Assembly: GCA_005281725.1 (NCBI GenBank)
Contig: SSBO01000001.1
Location: 1,658,399-1,722,398 of the forward strand
Direction of reading: 5' to 3'
DNA: 64,000 nucleotides
Source of the DNA: Wuchereria bancrofti
Taxonomy: Eukaryota; Nematoda; Chromadorea; Rhabditida; Onchocercidae
In this document: one piece after another, positions 57,982 through 64,000 of the stretch
Position numbering within the stretch: position 1 is the first letter of the stretch
Layout of the letters: every line of letters begins with the position of its first letter
Made by a program: the position numbers and the translations under genes
The notes under the pieces: generated by a model
Database searches by the model: none
What the model saw: only the letters and a program-made list of their open reading frames with translations
Told to the model about the DNA's origin: nothing

Positions 57982-60413
57982 ACTCATCACTACATAGTAT
58001 TTCAATAGACTTTCAGTTGAATAAATGATCTTTAGCTTTACTTTTTTAACTGCTTTATTCTTTTAGAAGAGTTATTGTTAATGTTACTACTTTTGAAAAG
58101 ATATTGGATTGAATGGTGTTGGAATAAATCTTTTTTCTTTTGAAAAATTAAAATCACTTTTAAATTTTGTCATTTTTTTTTGCACTATATTATAGTCATA
58201 AAATTTTTTGATTATCATAGCAAATGTAAATTAGGTAATCATTTCAATAACTATTTAATTTCTCTCACCGTTCAATAATATACCAATCAATTTTTTTAGA
58301 TATTGCAACAAATAATAGAATGATTTTTTGCCATAATAAATGATATTTTTGTAAAAATAAATTACGTTCTTTTGGAATAAATCTTTTTTCTTTTTTTCTC
58401 TAAAATTACCTTCTTAGAGAATAAATAATTAGTACTTTTTAATGAAGTAAATTTAATTTAAATTAAAAGTTTAGCAATCAATGAGTGGACACTTACTACA
58501 TAAAAATGATAATTGAAAACTTCTTTGTTTCTTGTTTTTCATTAAAAATTTATTGATCTATATTCGTTTATTTACTCTTTTTTTATTCAACATTATATTA
58601 TTCTATCAAAGATTTTGTTTGAATAGCATTTCTCTGTTTATTTATTTGTTGTCTTTTTTTTTTTCTTTGAATCAAACAACCAAAGTTTGATTTTACATAT
58701 ATATGTTTTATCGTTTGAAGAATGAATTTTGCTTTGATTTCAACTCGTTGAGAATTTTGATTGAATTTAAAAAAAATTTTTTTTCAAACTATTTACAATA
58801 ATCTTTTGTATTACAAATAAAATTAATTTGCGGAATGGACGAACAATAAAAGTTGGAACTTCACTAAAATGATTTTCTCTGTTGATATTTTTTATCTTTT
58901 TAATATCAGAGATGTAAATAGTTGATGCCTTTATGATAATTTGGAAATAAAAGTGATAGTTGAGAATAATTTTCAGATATAGTTTTTAGTGGTTACTTGT
59001 AAAATGAATTAAGGTGGACAAACTTTTTAAGTAAAAGTAAATAGGATTTTCTTTTTTCTCTTATTATAGTAGTAGAAAATGAACTGTAATGCTAAAAATG
59101 GCTATAAATGCAATTGTCAACTGTTAGGTGACAGCTGGATAAATTTGTTCATTTTCCATTCCAATATTTCACTATCATTCTAATATCTGTGATATTGCTT
59201 ATCATATTTGATTATTCTAATTATTGTTAAGTGAGAATTTCTAAGAATGTTATTTAATGAAATCAATCATTTATCTGATATTAACTTAAAAACATAAATT
59301 AGATTAATAATTATTATTTTGGTTTTTTTTTTTGATTTACTCAAAAGTTATTCATTTTCAGTTACAAATATTCAAAATATGAATGTTTACTTTTAATTAG
59401 CATAAAAGATAAGAAATTTGAAAATGGTTAAAAACAAGTAAATTGTTTCATTAGTACTTTTATTACTTCCTTTTTCTTTTTTTTTTAATTAATATTTTTT
59501 AAAATGCAAATGGCAAATTAATCTTAGAGTAATTTATAATTCGAGTTATTTTCATATTCTCAATTTTATTTTTCTATTTTTATCCATAATCTTAAATTTT
59601 ATTTCCTTCTTCATTCGTGAAAATCTTTTATTTTGAAATTTTACTTAAATATTTCATACCTCTTTTGTCTCACTTTTACAATGCTCCCTTTATTTATGCC
59701 TTTACGCTTTTTTTTTTCATTTTAAAATTGATTTGTATGAAATTATTCATTTTGTTTGTATTTATTGTTATTATTAGTTATGGCACTTTTTATATAAATG
59801 TTTAAGTAATACTTTCTAAACGTATATTTTTTCTTTTCTTTTTTTTTGTAAATTTTGCATTTCCATTATAATTTTGATAAGAATGCACAGTTTAGATTTG
59901 TTTCATTCTTTAGGTTTACTTCCGGTAATACTATAAAATAGATGTATATGAGACGATTAATTATTATTCCGTTTTTTTTTTTTTGGATTTTTTTAATAAT
60001 ATTTCACACTTTCCTCTTTTGTAATCTGATTTTAATTAACCCATTTTAATAATTAATCCATCATTTTCTTCGAATTTTTATCCCAAATTCTACTCCTTAA
60101 ATTTCTCGATCATTCTCATTTTTATATCCTAAAAAATATTAGAATTAATTTAAGTGAAATTAAATTTTATTCGCATTAAGAAATATTTTAATTCATAATC
60201 TTTGAAAATATCACAAAGTTATTTTAAGATCATTTACAAATATGAAACCATTAAATAGGCATTTAAAATTTGATTTCTTCTTTTCTTTTGTTTTCTCTCT
60301 CTCTCTGTGTGTGTGTGTTTGTGTTTCTATTCCATATATTTTGAAAATTGACGAATTCAATATATTAATAGTACCAAGTAATGAAATTTGCTTAATTTAG
60401 AATGAAATTACAG

Positions 60414-63400
60414 GAAGTAGTTCATCATCAGGTTGCTCATCAGCAACTGCAACTAACGATCACTGTAGTGAGTCATTAGCAGTGACATCGTCATCATCAG
60501 CTGCATCATCATTGTCGTCATCCTTCTGCTCGGGAATTACTCAAGAAGGGTCACTGAAGTGTGATCAAGCTATCAGCCGAGCTACTGCTACTTCATTTTT
60601 CAATTCATTAGCTAATCATCAAACTATCAAACATAACAAAAATACTTCAATTATTGCAGGTTTACTATTAAATTAATAATTTAACAACTTTCTTTTCTTT
60701 TTCTTTTTAAATGTTAAAATTTTTATCAGCAAAGATTATCAATGAACAAAATTTGAATGTTATTATGGTAGGATAAATGTTTCAATTTTTGTCAAAAAGA
60801 TTATATTAGATAAACAAAAGAATTGAATTGATAGAATTTTATGACAAAAACATAGAATATTTAAACTTAAAAACAATTGCATTTACTAATCATAATCGGA
60901 AAATAAGAAATAACATAGTAGCAAATAAATGGATATTAGGAAATTTCATAAACATAATTTTTTCCATGTTTAATTTTCTCATACTGTTTACCTATCAAGA
61001 AATAGTAATAGCTAAATGATGAATGTAATCCTGAAAAATAAAAATTTTTTAAATTGATGTTTTTTTTCAAAAAAAATTTTTTTAATTTAATTTATTTTGA
61101 CATATATATATTACAATCTTTCAATCTTTGCTGGCTTCTTTTTTTTGCGTTAACAAAAAAAATTTTAAATTAGTTTGTAGGAGTGCTAGAAGAGATGGCA
61201 TTAGTGTCACATCATGCAGGAACAGGTAACATTGTTGCTGGGCCAGCATCAATATATGCTGGGCCAGGTGCTAAGGAATCTAGGCATAATGCTACCACAC
61301 TTAATGGTAAAAGTGTTACGGCAAAATTATTGCAAAATTCTTATCACAATGGACATTTATCACAGGTTATCACTTTTTTTTTTTGATAATCGAAAAACGA
61401 ATCTTTCATTATGACTTATTGATTGTTCCATGAAATCAAAAATTTTAATAATCAAAAATTTTTTTTTCCGTAATTTTTACAGAAAAAAAGGTATATATTA
61501 TAAAAATGATAATTGTAAGGTTGAATAATTGAGCTTTTTTTTTTTGAAATTTCCTCAATTTCGTCCATATCATTGCTAAAAAAAAATCGAAATACTGAAG
61601 AAAAAAAAGTGCATTTCACTTTTTTTTTCCTTTTTCTTTTCTTTTTTCCTTTTTCTTTTTTTTTTTTGATTTCATTGAAAATAAAAAGAACAAAAAGAAA
61701 ATAGAAGACGAAGAAAAAAAAAATCTTATAAGCTTTTCTTTATAATCACTATGAATTATTCGGTTTATCATTAGCTAAAATTTCATCCATCTTTTTTTTT
61801 TTAATTTTTATCATATCACTTTTTTTTTGTCAATTTTTTTCATTAAATGAGGAGAATGAGAAGAAGAAGAATAATATTCTCAATTTGCAAATAGAATTTG
61901 AATTTAGTAAATAGAAACAATTGATTTTCAAATATTTAGCATACTTTTTTCTTGACCAAAATAATTATGGAAAATTCTGGTGGTCGAATTAATATTTTTG
62001 CAAAATTAATTGATTTCATTTGTATGATAGAGCAAATATTTTTGTTCCTTTGTTACTTTAGAATTTTATTCTATTCTATTTATGATTGAATTAGATGGAA
62101 AGATTTCAAAAATTTTACAATTATTTTCAACTTATGCAACCTTATGTTGCGTCCTAAGTGGGAAGTTCTTAGATTTCTTAATTTTTCAACATTTTTGAAT
62201 AAATTTCTTAGAGATCGAATTGCTCATCAAATTTAGAAATTACTATTGTCTTATGTCTATCGCTAACTATTTTACTTCGTTTTCTTCTTTCACCTCATTA
62301 ATTAATTACTTTATTCATTTGTTTATTATATTAATGTCTGATGAAAGAACAAAGTTAATAATTGAGGCGAAAAAAAAATAAAGTTACTTTTAATGATTAA
62401 TAGTTAATTTGGGATTTTAATTCATATCTACAATTGAGCAGCTTAAATTTCATTAAAATCAAAATATTATATTACATAATTGTCATCGATACATACTGTA
62501 GTAAGCAACATTTTTGTTACATCATGTTGTTAGATTCTTTTTTTTAATTTTATGAAGTTATTTCGAATATTTCTGATTAAATTTACAAATAATTTGCGGT
62601 TCAAATTATTTAACAAAAAATGTTGCTTACTTTCCTCAAGATTCTTTCTTCCTTAACAATTGCAAAATTAAATTTTGTAAATAAAATATGTGAAAAACTT
62701 TCTAAAGTTTATTCACATTTTTTACTTTTTTTTCTTCGAAAGCAAAAGTTTTGTTAAAAAAATTTTTTAGTTTAAAATTTTGTTATTGAATTAAAAGAAA
62801 ATTTCAGTTTCAAATGGCAATAGTGAATTTTCAGCCCTCAGTGGCACATTCAAGTCAAGCAATCCTAACAGCTGTCCAACCATTTTATCGTCCACCAAGC
62901 ATGGAACAACATGATACACAACCCGATCGCCCGATCGGTTATGGCGCTTTTGGTGTTGTCTGGTTCGAAATTTCAACTTTTTCATTCTTTTCAAAATGAA
63001 CTATTAAATTTAATGGATAGAAATTAAAGTTTATTTTAGTCTTTTTTTAATTTGTTAATTAATTCTCTCTTTTCTCCTTCTTTCGGTTATTTGTCAAATT
63101 GTTAATTGTGATTTCTAAATTAATACTTAACAATTTTCACATAATTAATGGTTTTATTAAAATAAGTAAACAAAATGTGATGATATTATAAATCTCTTTT
63201 ATGTATTAATTAGGATAAATGTTTTATATTTAACTGCTGTATTTTAAAATTTTTTAAATTATTTTTGTTTAAAGGTCAGTAACAGATCCACGTAGTGGTA
63301 AACGTGTAGCACTGAAGAAAATGCCAAATGTCTTCCAGAATCTTGCATCATGTAAACGTGTCTTTAGAGAAATCCGTATGCTATCCAGTTTTAGACATGA

Positions 63401-64000
63401 TAATGTAAGTTAGCCTTTCTTTAAATTTATAATTAATTATTTTTAAGTGACTATTAGAAACGAATTTTAAAAATGAAACATTATGATGAAACTGTTATTC
63501 CTTTATAGTCTCACTGGTCGCAATATTTTTTGCGCAAATGATTTTTCCGTTTCCGTTAAGATCAAAGAAGAAATTTGGAATAATTTAAAGTGGATTGCTT
63601 GAATTATTTTTTGAGATATCGAATCATATGTTAATGATAAATGTTGTAACATTTAATTAATTGATAGCACAAATTAAAAAGGTAAAAATGATAATTATCA
63701 AATGGGAAAGTGTATAAATTGCGGTAAATGAAGTGTGAAAAAGAAAAAAAATGAATGGGAAAATATTAAAAAAATAAAAAAAACAAACAAACAAGCAAAG
63801 TAAAATATATATAATAATCTTTCATCGAATAATGCAGAACAGAAAATGAACTAAAATTTGAAACAATCCAATAATTGTCGGGTAATATTATTGAAATACA
63901 TTTTAAATCGATGACAATTTCAATTGCTCTTCTTTTTTCCTTCTTCCTTTTTGAACATTTTTAATGACGTCAAATGTGATTTATCCAGACATACACAATT
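60414..64000 (+). CDS. lit-1: LIT-1 / Nemo-like kinase (NLK), 5' part; gene continues past the window
   Basis: Proline-directed Ser/Thr kinase related to MAP kinases. In C. elegans LIT-1 acts with MOM-4 in the Wnt/beta-catenin asymmetry pathway and promotes nuclear export of the TCF factor POP-1. Exons seen: 60414-60659, 61181-61365, 62808-62962, 63275-63404; the rest lies beyond 64000. The first two encode a Ser/Thr/Ala-rich, disordered N-terminal region. The third ends with PDRPIGYGAFGVVW, the NLK-type lead into the glycine-rich loop. The fourth carries SVTDPRSGKRVALKK (catalytic Lys), then MPNVFQNLASCKRVFREIRM, the NLK-type helix C region. These match human NLK almost word for word. Exon 60414 enters in phase 1 (needs one base upstream), so an upstream coding exon should exist. 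Alternatively the acceptor TTTAG at 60400 is used and translation starts at the first in-frame ATG, 61195. Introns are long and T-rich. Confidence 0.95.
63405..64000 (+). other. Intron of lit-1 running off the window
   Basis: It begins with a strong donor (AAT|gtaagt) after the HDN codons. NLK normally continues VLSALDILQ here; I saw no such exon before 64000. Confidence 0.7.

Overview
The window is eukaryotic, very AT-rich (my impression is about a quarter G+C) and full of introns. It looks nematode: intron ends are T-rich tracts followed by CAG or TAG, one gene is an astacin with a ShKT domain, one is the LIT-1/Nemo-like kinase, and two gene starts sit next to acceptor-like sites as expected for spliced-leader trans-splicing. 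The low G+C together with a full UBE3A orthologue suggests a spirurid or filarial (clade III) worm. This is inference; no species was identified.

Layout. Positions 1-15188 contain no gene I can support. A complete ten-exon astacin metalloprotease runs on the + strand from 15216 to 20044. It faces, tail to tail, a complete 21-exon UBE3A-type HECT ubiquitin ligase on the - strand (29809 down to 22179). Then come about 30 kb with no clear gene (29811-60400), followed by the first four recognised coding exons of a LIT-1/NLK kinase on the + strand (60414-63404), which runs off the right edge. I rebuilt all three gene models exon by exon; reading phases agree at every junction and the two complete genes sum to whole codons (354 and 969 residues).

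The genes are not an operon. One acts in the extracellular space (protease), one in ubiquitination, one in Wnt/MAPK signalling. The unusual part is the 30-kb stretch upstream of lit-1. It holds a 29-bp minisatellite, many microsatellites, a perfect 16-bp hairpin, a palindrome cluster, several G+C-richer blocks that could be missed exons or a promoter, and four direct repeats of nuclear-receptor half-sites with 1-base spacing (DR1). Two of the G+C-richer blocks have phases that chain into the first recognised lit-1 exon, so the true 5' end of lit-1 may lie 10 kb or more upstream.
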